DNA of 22,225 nucleotides. Source: a virus. Below, piece by piece: positions 1 to 7,491 of the stretch; the first letter of the stretch is position 1; every line of letters starts with the position of its first letter. Position numbers and translations under genes: made by a program. The notes under the pieces were generated by a model that saw only the letters and a program-made list of their open reading frames with translations, was not told the DNA's origin and made no database searches. Where the stretch lies: the IMG/VR virus record IMGVR_UViG_3300048999_000031, positions 1 through 22,225 of that record, one strand, 5' to 3'.

Positions 1-2779
1 TGGTCTGAACGACGGTAGACGGGAAGAAACTTCCATAGCCGTCGAGCTGGTCACTGTCACCGTCTGAGAAAGCGCCGGTGAGGTGAAGGTTCGGAGTGAT
101 AGTCAGCGTGCCCGTGAGAACATCGCTGTCGCCGTCTGTGAGCGCGACCCTGTACGGGTTGCCGTTCACGATCGTGAGCGTCGGCAGCACGCCGTCGCTG
201 TCGTCAGTGAATGCCCCGGTGAGACCGAGACCGACCTCTGACAGATCCTGCAAGTGGAACATGATCTGATAGACGCCGCTGCTGGCACCAAACTTCGCGA
301 GCGGTGCAGCCGCGTCGAGCACCATTCGCCAGTGCGTGACGCCGTCCACCGGCACGCCGGTAGAGTCGTTGCGTGGGAAGGCGAACGCGCCGGCTCCTTG
401 GTCTGTGCCCGGTGGCAGCGCCACGTGAGGCGCGAGCATGTAGTATCCGCCCTCCTGGAACCACCAGACAGGACCGACAGGGAACCATGTCGTGCCGCTG
501 TTCCTCGAGATTTCCCAGTGCCACTTTCCGTACTTCGTCGGATTGCCCGCGCTGAAGACCTCCTTGTCCCCAAGGCTCATCTGGAAAACCATGCGCAGAA
601 TGCAGACCTTGCGCGGGAACACGAACTGCAGATACGCGCCCGGCGTGGTCATGTCGCTGGTGCCGCTGCCTCCCGCACCGAATCGGCTGCTGTTCCACGT
701 GTGGCCAGAGCCGTCGTTGCCGAAGTAGTTGTCGCCGTCGAAGCAGGCATCCTGGAACGGATGAGAGCCGCTCGCCACGGTCCAATCCGAAGACAGGGTC
801 GCCACGACACTCTTCGCAGGTGGTGCGATACCGGGCCTGCGATCGCCGCCGTCGAGCGACGAGTGCGCGACCTGGAACTCAACCTCCTGCGCGTAGGTCT
901 GCGTCGTGGTGTTCGCAGTGCGCATGAAGAATTCGTAGTGCGGCCACGGTATCGAGTACTTCGGCGTGAAGTGGTACTCGGTGACGTGCTGCCCGTAGAC
1001 ATCCGTCGTCGACGACTGGCCCGGGTTGTAGAAGTCGAACTCGTTGGCGTACGACTCCGGGATCGTCAGGCCAACGTCGACGCCTCCCTGAATCTGGAAG
1101 AAGTCGGTGTTGGTCACGGCGTCGTGACCGCGCAGCCGCATGCCGCGGATGTCCACTCCCCACGCCGTGTATCCGTCGGCATAGGAGAACGTGATCCAGT
1201 GTGCCCAATTCGGCAGTGGACTGCCGCCGTTGTACGTCAGACCGTCGCCGGTCGGAAACGAGAAGTTTCCGTCGTAGAGCTGGTCGACGCTGCCGAAGAT
1301 CGGCCCCGGGTGCCCGTAGATACCCGCGTGCGCGATGCCGTTCTCGGTGCGGTCACCGATCGAGTAGATGCTGTCGAAGTCGGCGTTGATGTACGAGCCG
1401 GCGTCGGTGATGGCCGCCGCGAACTCGAAGATTCTGCTGCCGTCTACCGCGACCGACTCCCCCGCCTCACCGGCGATGAGCGAGACGGTCCTCGACATGA
1501 TCAGGCCAGAGGCATTGCCCGCGATGCCGCTCCACGTGACACTCGCCGTCACGGTGATGGTGCGAGCGGGGGTCGTGCCGGGCCGCGACAAGGATGCCGT
1601 GACCGTCATGGTCGCGCCGGGCGCGGTGGCCCCGGTGGAGCCCGCGTCCCACGCCGAGTAGCCCGTCGGCGGTGCCTCCTCGAACGCGCGATCACCGAGA
1701 TTGATGGTGGTCGCACCGAGCTGCCCGCTGTTCGAGAACGTGACGAACGCCGGATAGATCGTGGTCGAGGCCGCGATGATGGACGTGTAGTCGCAACCAG
1801 ACGTGCCGACAGCGACCGGCGAACCCGACGAGCCGATCCAGTTTGCGTCGCCGACCTTCTTGAACCAGTATCTTCCGGCGTCGATGTCGATGGCGACCTG
1901 AATGGTCACGCCAGCAACGGCCGACAGAGTGCCGCCAGCGCCGTCGCCGCCGCCTCCCTCGGTGACACCGAACATGTGAGCGGTGGAGTAGTCGGTCAGG
2001 TCCTGCGCGGCGGTCGCGAAGCCGCGACGCTGGTGGAAACCAGACAAGACGTTGTTCGAGAACTCCAGATACCACTTGCCGGAGGCGTGCGACGTGCCAG
2101 CGCGAACGCCAGAGTTGCTGCCCGTGACCGTGTTGGTCGCGCTGTGATTGGAGTCGGCGAGAACCAAGTTCGTCGACTTGTCTGACGGGTTCCACGCGTG
2201 AGTGTTCGTCGGGTCGTCGTCCCACGCAGACCATCCCGAGGGAACGGCGCTCGCGAACGGACGATCGCCGCAGTTCAGCGTCGTCGCGCCGAGCTGCCCG
2301 CTGTTCGAGAACGAGACGAACGCCGGAAAGATAGCGGTGCCAGCCGCGACGTTGCCGGTGTAGTCCGCACCTCCGGTTCCCAGCGCCACGGCGCTGCCGC
2401 CACCGCCCTGCCACAGCGAGTCGCCGGCCTTGCGATACCAGTATCGGCCAGCGTCGATGTCGACAGCGATCTGAACGGTCACGCCTGCCACGGCCGAGAT
2501 GCCGCCGCCGGACGCATCGCCGCCGCCGCCCTCGGTCACGCCGAACATGTGAGTGGGGGTGTAGTCGGTCAGATCCTGCGAAGCCGTCGCGAATCCGCGC
2601 CGCGAGTGGAAGCCCGACAGAACGTTGTCCGAGTATTCCAGATACCACTTGCCGCTGTCGTGCGAGGTCGTGCCGCGAGCACCGCTGTTGGACCCAGTCG
2701 TGCCATTCTGCGCGTGATGGTTCGAGTCCGTCAGTATCGTGTTAGTGCTCTTGTCTGACGGGTTCCAGGTTGTTGTCAT
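1..2779 (-). CDS. Large tail fibre/adhesin with two tandem SPRY-like domains (partial, runs off left edge)
   Basis: I translated this by hand. From ATG at 2779 the minus strand stays open for 926 codons to base 1 with no stop, so the C-terminus lies outside the window. Residues 5-190 and 196-380 are two copies of a SPRY-like module. Each begins WNPSDKS and contains SGKWYLE, a DIDAGRYW strand, a Gly-rich loop, PAFV.FSNSGQLGAT and a GDR.F..A.P.G.SAWD end, the layout of SPRY domains in phage tail proteins. Residues 381-660 are beta-rich and unassigned. Residues 660-845 look discoidin-like (FDGDNYFGND). Near 855-910 acidic D-x-D-S-D patches recur in LTGAF-type repeats. It is the last gene visible downstream of the tail hub and fibre genes, where receptor-binding proteins usually sit. 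The ribosome site is weak and the start lies 5 nt after the preceding stop. The SPRY and fibre assignment is from recognition, not a search. Confidence 0.83.
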   Translation of the reverse strand, partial: MTTTWNPSDKSTNTILTDSNHHAQNGTTGSNSGARGTTSHDSGKWYLEYSDNVLSGFHSRRGFATASQDLTDYTPTHMFGVTEGGGGDASGGGISAVAGVTVQIAVDIDAGRYWYRKAGDSLWQGGGGSAVALGTGGADYTGNVAAGTAIFPAFVSFSNSGQLGATTLNCGDRPFASAVPSGWSAWDDDPTNTHAWNPSDKSTNLVLADSNHSATNTVTGSNSGVRAGTSHASGKWYLEFSNNVLSGFHQRRGFATAAQDLTDYSTAHMFGVTEGGGGDGAGGTLSAVAGVTIQVAIDIDAGRYWFKKVGDANWIGSSGSPVAVGTSGCDYTSIIAASTTIYPAFVTFSNSGQLGATTINLGDRAFEEAPPTGYSAWDAGSTGATAPGATMTVTASLSRPGTTPARTITVTASVTWSGIAGNASGLIMSRTVSLIAGEAGESVAVDGSRIFEFAAAITDAGSYINADFDSIYSIGDRTENGIAHAGIYGHPGPIFGSVDQLYDGNFSFPTGDGLTYNGGSPLPNWAHWITFSYADGYTAWGVDIRGMRLRGHDAVTNTDFFQIQGGVDVGLTIPESYANEFDFYNPGQSSTTDVYGQHVTEYHFTPKYSIPWPHYEFFMRTANTTTQTYAQEVEFQVAHSSLDGGDRRPGIAPPAKSVVATLSSDWTVASGSHPFQDACFDGDNYFGNDGSGHTWNSSRFGAGGSGTSDMTTPGAYLQFVFPRKVCILRMVFQMSLGDKEVFSAGNPTKYGKWHWEISRNSGTTWFPVGPVWWFQEGGYYMLAPHVALPPGTDQGAGAFAFPRNDSTGVPVDGVTHWRMVLDAAAPLAKFGASSGVYQIMFHLQDLSEVGLGLTGAFTDDSDGVLPTLTIVNGNPYRVALTDGDSDVLTGTLTITPNLHLTGAFSDGDSDQLDGYGSFFPSTVVQT
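1640..2767 (-). repeat. Tandem duplication of a SPRY-like module, 573-bp unit
   Basis: The codon for the first WNPSDKS tryptophan is at 2767 and for the second at 2194, a period of 573 bp (191 aa). The two units share long identical peptide stretches, for example HMFGVTEGGGGD and FSNSGQLGATT. They also share DNA stretches such as the segment ending ctgacgggttcca. This indicates an internal gene duplication within the fibre. Confidence 0.85.
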
Positions 2780-2784
2780 TTACG

Positions 2785-3912
2785 TTATGTCCAGCTGAAC
2801 TTCACGCGACCATTCGCGCCATTGCCGTTCTTCTTCGAATTGCTGAGTCCGCCCACGCCGACTGCCCACGCGATAGTGTCGCCCGGGTTGGGGCCGCCCG
2901 CGCCGAACGTCAGAACGTGCTTGACATAGCCGCCGCCCGCGCCGCCCGGATACTTGTAGAAGTTGCCGTCGCCGCTCGGAACCAGCGTGTTGAGGCCAGA
3001 GCCGCCGCCGCCCGGTGCGGTGCCGTCGATGCCGAGCCGCTGCCCGTTGTAGTCGTTGTAGACCTCGGGTCCACCGAGACCGCCGTGCGGTGAGTCGCCG
3101 CCCTTGCCGGAGTGACCGACCGTGGTGGTGCCGTCAGACGGGAACGGCGAGCCACCGTTCTGTCCAGCCGTGTTCTCGGTGTTGCCGCCCGTCGCCGCGC
3201 CGCCCGTCGCAGTGGACGGCAGGTTGGGGCTGGTCGCGCTCGACTTGCCGCCACCGTGCGCTGTCAGGCTGTACGTGGTGCAGGTGGTGTCGCCGCCCGG
3301 GTTCGCGTCTGCCGAGAGACCGCCGCTCGCCGCCGCACCCCAGAGTTCGATCGTGAGCACCGAGTATGTCGGCGTCGTGAAGTTGCCGCTGAACTGATCG
3401 TAGATGGCGAAGTTCGAGCCGAGCGTCGGAGTAGGATCTGACGGTAGACCACCCGGGCTGGCGGGATTTGACGTGCGCTGCAAGAAGCGATAGTAGCGGT
3501 GCGCGTACACGCGCGCATCGTGCGAGTCGTCGACACGCGCGGGCGTGACGATGTTCACGTGCCCGCTGGTCATCTGCTCGGCGCTGAACGTGCCGAGAAG
3601 CTGGTCGCCGCTCTGCACCGTGTCTGACGTGCTGGTGGCCGGATTCTCGGAGCCGACGAGCACCGACGCACCGAGCGTCTGCCGAGTCTCCACCTGAAAC
3701 AGGAACGCGCTCATGCGCACCGGCACGCCGTAGTCGAACTCGATCGCGGCGAACCGACCAGCGGTATTCAGCAGTCCCCCGACCAAGAACGGATCGGTGT
3801 AGGTCGGCAGCCCGTCGGCCAGCGGTGCCCAACCCGTGGACACATCGCCGTCCACGATGTTCGCCAGCGAACCGCTTCTCGTGCTGAACCCGAACTGCTT
3901 GACTGTCGGCAT
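2785..3912 (-). CDS. Glycine-rich tail fibre/tip adhesin with discoidin-like N-terminus
   Basis: A 375-aa protein. Residues 1-150 resemble a discoidin/F5-8C-like carbohydrate-binding fold (VDGDVSTGW near 20-28, a strand YGVPVRMSAFLF near 61-72, and HRYYRFL near 138). From about residue 185 (YSVLTIELWGA) to the end is a glycine-rich domain. It has many GG, GGG and GGGG runs and ends in a GNGANGRVKFSW motif, as in phage receptor-binding proteins with polyglycine-helix tips. The ATG overlaps the previous stop as TAATG. It sits between a conserved tail-tip protein and the SPRY fibre, so a host-recognition role is inferred. The sugar ligand is unknown. Confidence 0.75.
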   Translation of the reverse strand: MPTVKQFGFSTRSGSLANIVDGDVSTGWAPLADGLPTYTDPFLVGGLLNTAGRFAAIEFDYGVPVRMSAFLFQVETRQTLGASVLVGSENPATSTSDTVQSGDQLLGTFSAEQMTSGHVNIVTPARVDDSHDARVYAHRYYRFLQRTSNPASPGGLPSDPTPTLGSNFAIYDQFSGNFTTPTYSVLTIELWGAAASGGLSADANPGGDTTCTTYSLTAHGGGKSSATSPNLPSTATGGAATGGNTENTAGQNGGSPFPSDGTTTVGHSGKGGDSPHGGLGGPEVYNDYNGQRLGIDGTAPGGGGSGLNTLVPSGDGNFYKYPGGAGGGYVKHVLTFGAGGPNPGDTIAWAVGVGGLSNSKKNGNGANGRVKFSWT

Positions 3913-4730
3913 TAGATATCCTGTCGCGTGGCCGGAATGGTTACGTTGAGGCCCTTCGCGGTCGCGTCGGGCGCAGGCGGGGGAAGCCAGATGAGGTCGT
4001 CGATGGCGAGCGTGACGTCGGAGGCGAAGGTGAACACGCCCTCGACATCGCCGATGGCAAAGTCCAGCGAGCCGACGACCGTGGTGTTGTGCATGATGTC
4101 CATCTGCAGAGCCGTGGCAGCTTGGACCATGAGCTTCGCCTTTGCGCCCGGCAGGCCAGCGGGCAGCAGAACAGGGCGCGACAGCACGTGAGCGAACATC
4201 GCCTCGTCGCTGGCAATGCCCCGCCCCGGCGTGCCCGGGTAGAACCAGCCGATGTCGTATATCGCGCTCTCGCTGCCGAACACCAGCTGATACAGCGGAT
4301 TGCCGAACGTCGGTGACGCGCTGTCCTCGTCGATGGCGGTGGGGTCAAACTCGGCGGGCGAGGCCGGCGAAGTGTGCGTGATCTTCACGTAGTACAGGCC
4401 GAAGCCCGGTGCGGTGAAGAAGTTCAGCTCTTCGTATGGGTATGAGTTGACCCACTCACCGAGAAGCCTGAACGTGGCGATCGGCAGGTTGTACGGCCCG
4501 AGATGCGAGCCGTCGGACATGTTGACCTGCATCTGCGAGCCGATGACCGTGAAGCCGATGATCGACACGGCTGTCGGCGGGTCGACCTCGATCGCGTGGA
4601 CACGCTCGTCCAGCATCCAGATGTTGAGGTCGGCCTGAAGCGACGCGAGCCGGCCTGCGGTGCCTGACCCGTCGCCGGTTCCCCACTTCGTGTTGTCGGT
4701 GTTCTTGTAGTGTAGTCCTCGAAGAGCCAT
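3912..4730 (-). CDS. Conserved tail-tip/fibre-connecting protein
   Basis: A 272-aa protein. The N-terminus (HYKNTDNTKWGTGDGSGT, then a helix LASLQADLNIWMLDERV) and the block SIIGFTVIGSQMQVNMSDG followed by GPYNLPIATF are a pattern I recognise from proteins downstream of the tail hub in proteobacterial siphophages. There they probably link the tail tip to fibres. The C-terminal 100 residues are hydrophobic beta-sandwich-like (ARPVLLPAGLPGAKAKL type pattern, then VVGSLDFAIGDVEGVFTFAS). No catalytic motif is visible. It starts 14 nt after the previous stop and its own stop overlaps the next start. Exact function unknown. Placement in the tail tip is from context. Confidence 0.65.
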   Translation of the reverse strand: MALRGLHYKNTDNTKWGTGDGSGTAGRLASLQADLNIWMLDERVHAIEVDPPTAVSIIGFTVIGSQMQVNMSDGSHLGPYNLPIATFRLLGEWVNSYPYEELNFFTAPGFGLYYVKITHTSPASPAEFDPTAIDEDSASPTFGNPLYQLVFGSESAIYDIGWFYPGTPGRGIASDEAMFAHVLSRPVLLPAGLPGAKAKLMVQAATALQMDIMHNTTVVGSLDFAIGDVEGVFTFASDVTLAIDDLIWLPPPAPDATAKGLNVTIPATRQDI

Positions 4731-4743
4731 CTGGTCCTACTCT

Positions 4744-5160
4744 CTATTGATTGATGTAGAAGTTCGTGTTGCGCTTCTTGCCCTTCTCGATGACCTCGGT
4801 GTTCTCCGTGTTGGTGTTCGTAGCGAACTTCAACTGGATGCGGTCGTCGGCAATCTTTGACTGCTGAGAGGGCTTGTTGCGCGCCTGATACTCTGTCATC
4901 TGCTCGGTGTCCACGAACTGCGTCTTGTCGTCCGGGTTGTACACGCGGACCACGTCGTAGGTGCGCGACTCCTCGAACTTGGCCTGCGGCAACGTGACCG
5001 ACTCGCTTGCGTTCAGGTCGAAGATGCTGTCGCCGCCACCGCCGAACACGATCGGCTGATTGTCGATGACCTTCGGTGTCGCAAGAATCTGCGTCGGCGT
5101 GCCCGGGCGGATGTTCGTGAGCTGCGATGGTCGAACAACGTACTCGAGATGGTTAGGCAT
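4744..5160 (-). CDS. Hypothetical tail-tip protein
   Basis: A 138-aa protein I do not recognise as a named family. The N-terminal half is beta-rich (LEYVVRPSQLTNIRPGTP, then VFGGGGDSIFDLNASESV). The C-terminal third is polar and likely flexible, rich in N, T, Q and K (NTNTENTEVIEKGKKRN). Its ATG lies inside the end of the hub gene with an 8-nt overlap (AATGCCTAA), which suggests translational coupling to the hub. A small structural or accessory tail-tip component is the most economical reading, but nothing in the sequence shows a specific activity. Confidence 0.6.
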   Translation of the reverse strand: MPNHLEYVVRPSQLTNIRPGTPTQILATPKVIDNQPIVFGGGGDSIFDLNASESVTLPQAKFEESRTYDVVRVYNPDDKTQFVDTEQMTEYQARNKPSQQSKIADDRIQLKFATNTNTENTEVIEKGKKRNTNFYINQ

Positions 5161-7024
5161 TGCTCGGTGCCTCTAGGTTGATCTGTTGCGGTACGATTAG
5201 ATCGGACAAGCTGATGACGACCTCCTGCTGGAACGGCCCTCCCTCCATCGGAACCATGAGCACGCTGATCTGAGTGGGATGAGCCTGTAGAATGGTGTCG
5301 ATGGCCGCCTGATCGACGTTTGGATTGTGCAAGAAGCCGGCGACGGCTCCACGCTGACTATCTGCGCTGTTGAGCAGCGACATGGTGATGACCGCGCTGC
5401 GGTCGGTGAGACCGGCCTCGAAGTCGAGATTGTCGTCGAAGAACGCGCTCTCGGGCATGGTGTACGCCACGTCCGCGGTATCTGTGAGACGCACCACGTT
5501 GATGCGGTCCTGCCAGTCGTCCTCGACATAGTCGTCGTCGACGTACACCGGGTCGCCGGCCGTGGCGCTGTACGAGCCACCGTAGCCGACCGATGATGCG
5601 ATCTTGATAACGGCCTTGGCGTCGCCGCTCTCGCCGTCCAGCGAGAACTGATAGTCGATCACCTTGCCGCTGGCCTGCCCACCGGGCAGGCGATGGTCGT
5701 GCAGTAGACCGCCCTTGCGAAGACTGCGCAGCCGCAGACCCTCAAGGAAGTCCATCTCAAACTTGCTCTCGACCGCGCGCGAGCGTGCGCACAGGTGCGC
5801 GCGTGCGACGAGCAGCAGATGCTGAACCGACTGCATGCCGCGATTCGAGTGGACATACGTCCGCCTGCGGATATCGCCGATTGGCACGCTGGCGTCCTCT
5901 GTCGGGTCGCTGACCTTGTTCGCGTTGAGCGTGATGACCATCGACTCATCGTCTCCTGGCAGCGTCACGATGGCCTGCTGAGCAGTTCGCATCGTGAACG
6001 TGACCAGCTGAGCGAACTCGCGATTGGCCTCGTACGACACCGACAGCGTCGGCGCGGCGTATCCCACGGCGGCGATGACCAAGTCGTACGTGAAGTTGAA
6101 GCCCGCCTTCTCGACGCCTGACGACCACTCGCCCGTCACCTTCAGCGGGAAGATGATGCTGCCGTCCGGAATGATCGGTATCGTGCCGTTGTATCCGAAG
6201 ATGTCCGGGATCTTCTTGACAGGAAAGGTGGCAGAGACGTCGGCCAGCACGCCTGTCGACACCTTCCATCCGCTGCCAAACTCGGACCCAGTCTTGGGCC
6301 AGTCGCTGATGAGGCCCTTCATCGTGAACGACTGCGCAATGCCGCCGAGCAGGCCGCTCGTGTCTGCCGCCGAGAACAACTGCTTGATGCGCCCGGTGAG
6401 ATCGACCGCACCGAGATCCGACTGCGTCCACGGAATGGTCGCCACCATGCTCACGCTTCGCAGCGGCGTGCTGTTCAGCGTCACCTCCATGCTGTCATAG
6501 AAGTGCTGGTCCTCAGTGACCTCCTCGACACCGTCCTCGGGCACGAGAATGTCCGACGTCGTGACCACGTGAGTGACGGGGTCGATGTGCCACAGACGCG
6601 AGTACGCCTCCAGCACCACGTCAGGGTCGGCCCACGAGTCCGGGCTGACGAAGATAGAGTCGTAGTACGGCAGCACCTTCATCGTGTTCGCGAGCGCGGT
6701 CTTCTGGTCCACGAAGTCCGAGGGCCGCGCGGTGAACTCCAGTTGCACCAGCGTGTCGAACACGTTCGTGGGCACGCCGATGAGGCGGCCCTTGAACAGC
6801 GGCACGATATCGGTGCCGTCGTTGATGGCGATATAGCACCAGACCTTGCGACCGACGTTCAGCAGACCGATGCGCGGGTTCTTAATCTCCAGTGTCAGCG
6901 ACGCGAAGTCGCCCTCCGACTGAGACAGCGACAGGCTGAACACGTCCTCGTCGAAGCGATTGTGGACAGTGTCGTCGAAGTCCTCGTCTTCGTCGATCCA
7001 CGCGAAATAGATCTGGCCTTTCAA
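5153..7024 (-). CDS. Tail hub / baseplate hub-like protein
   Basis: A 623-aa protein. The first 110 residues hold a hub-like beta domain: YFAWIDEDEDFDD, FSLSLSQSEGDFASLTLEI, KNPRIGLLN, RKVWCYIAI and PLFKGRLIGVPTNVFDTL. The middle carries FVDQKTALANTMKVLPYYD and the motif WHIDPVTHVVTTSDILVPED. Later segments include LLLVARAHLCARSRAVE, KGGLLHDHRLPGGQASG and KVIDYQFSLDGESGDA. I recognise this pattern from large proteins directly downstream of the tape measure in alphaproteobacterial siphophages, where the protein closes the tail tube and carries fibres. The start is 2 nt from the previous stop. It is clearly structural; hub rather than another tail-tip protein is inference from size and position. 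Confidence 0.7.
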   Translation of the reverse strand: MKGQIYFAWIDEDEDFDDTVHNRFDEDVFSLSLSQSEGDFASLTLEIKNPRIGLLNVGRKVWCYIAINDGTDIVPLFKGRLIGVPTNVFDTLVQLEFTARPSDFVDQKTALANTMKVLPYYDSIFVSPDSWADPDVVLEAYSRLWHIDPVTHVVTTSDILVPEDGVEEVTEDQHFYDSMEVTLNSTPLRSVSMVATIPWTQSDLGAVDLTGRIKQLFSAADTSGLLGGIAQSFTMKGLISDWPKTGSEFGSGWKVSTGVLADVSATFPVKKIPDIFGYNGTIPIIPDGSIIFPLKVTGEWSSGVEKAGFNFTYDLVIAAVGYAAPTLSVSYEANREFAQLVTFTMRTAQQAIVTLPGDDESMVITLNANKVSDPTEDASVPIGDIRRRTYVHSNRGMQSVQHLLLVARAHLCARSRAVESKFEMDFLEGLRLRSLRKGGLLHDHRLPGGQASGKVIDYQFSLDGESGDAKAVIKIASSVGYGGSYSATAGDPVYVDDDYVEDDWQDRINVVRLTDTADVAYTMPESAFFDDNLDFEAGLTDRSAVITMSLLNSADSQRGAVAGFLHNPNVDQAAIDTILQAHPTQISVLMVPMEGGPFQQEVVISLSDLIVPQQINLEAPSNA

Positions 7025-7025
7025 C

Positions 7026-7490
7026 TCACGCCTCCTCTAGGTCCAGCGACCAGCTGATTGCCGCGCCGTACTCGTCCTCGTCCAAGTTCCACGAGATGAC
7101 TTTCATCTCCAGCCTCGGGCGATAGTACGTGTGAGCGCCCTCGACCACCACGCTGCCGGGCACCACCGGGCGGACTGGTGATCCGCCCGTGGTGTTGTAC
7201 GACAGCTGCGATATGCAGTCTACGGTGACCGGCATGCCCGGCCAGATACCGTCGAAGTTCGGCGGCGTCTGATCGTCGCCGGTGATGCTCGACTTGAACT
7301 TGCGGAAGGCCTCGAACGAGATGTCCTTCAGCCCGCCGTTCACCGTGCGCTTGAGGTTCGACGCCTGATCCAGATGGGTCAGGCTCTGCTTGAGGCCTCG
7401 CGCGCTGTACGGCTGCACGCCAATTCCAACCAGTCGCAAGACCGTGAAGGCATTCGGCGCGAGCGGATCGTCGTGTGATGGGTCAGACAA
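7026..7490 (-). CDS. Distal tail / tail-tip component (TTG start)
   Basis: A 154-aa protein between the tape measure and the hub, the usual place for a distal tail protein. The start is TTG at 7490, because AGGAG lies 8 nt upstream (CAGGAGAAACTGAG then TTG) and the tape measure stop is only 1 nt away. The N-terminus is polar. The middle has LKQSLTHLDQASNLKRTVNG. The C-terminal half is beta-rich: GIWPGMPVTVDCISQLSY, a GSVVVEGAHTYYRPRLEMKV strand pair and an acidic end, DLEEA. No enzymatic motif is visible. Distal-tail function is inferred from position and fold flavour only. Confidence 0.6.
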   Translation of the reverse strand: MSDPSHDDPLAPNAFTVLRLVGIGVQPYSARGLKQSLTHLDQASNLKRTVNGGLKDISFEAFRKFKSSITGDDQTPPNFDGIWPGMPVTVDCISQLSYNTTGGSPVRPVVPGSVVVEGAHTYYRPRLEMKVISWNLDEDEYGAAISWSLDLEEA

Positions 7491-7491
7491 C

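Noticed and set aside
254-2185. 643-codon plus-strand open frame
   Set aside because: Antisense to the 926-codon SPRY fibre frame. Its product is Arg/Val/Glu-rich with no domain, and no gene in the window is on the plus strand.
1692-2648. 318-codon minus-strand frame
   Set aside because: A different frame of the same fibre gene, Arg/Ser-rich. The SPRY-like sequence is in the other frame.
3134-3832. 232-codon minus-strand frame
   Set aside because: Shadow frame within the glycine-rich adhesin gene. It lacks a ribosome site and domain pattern.
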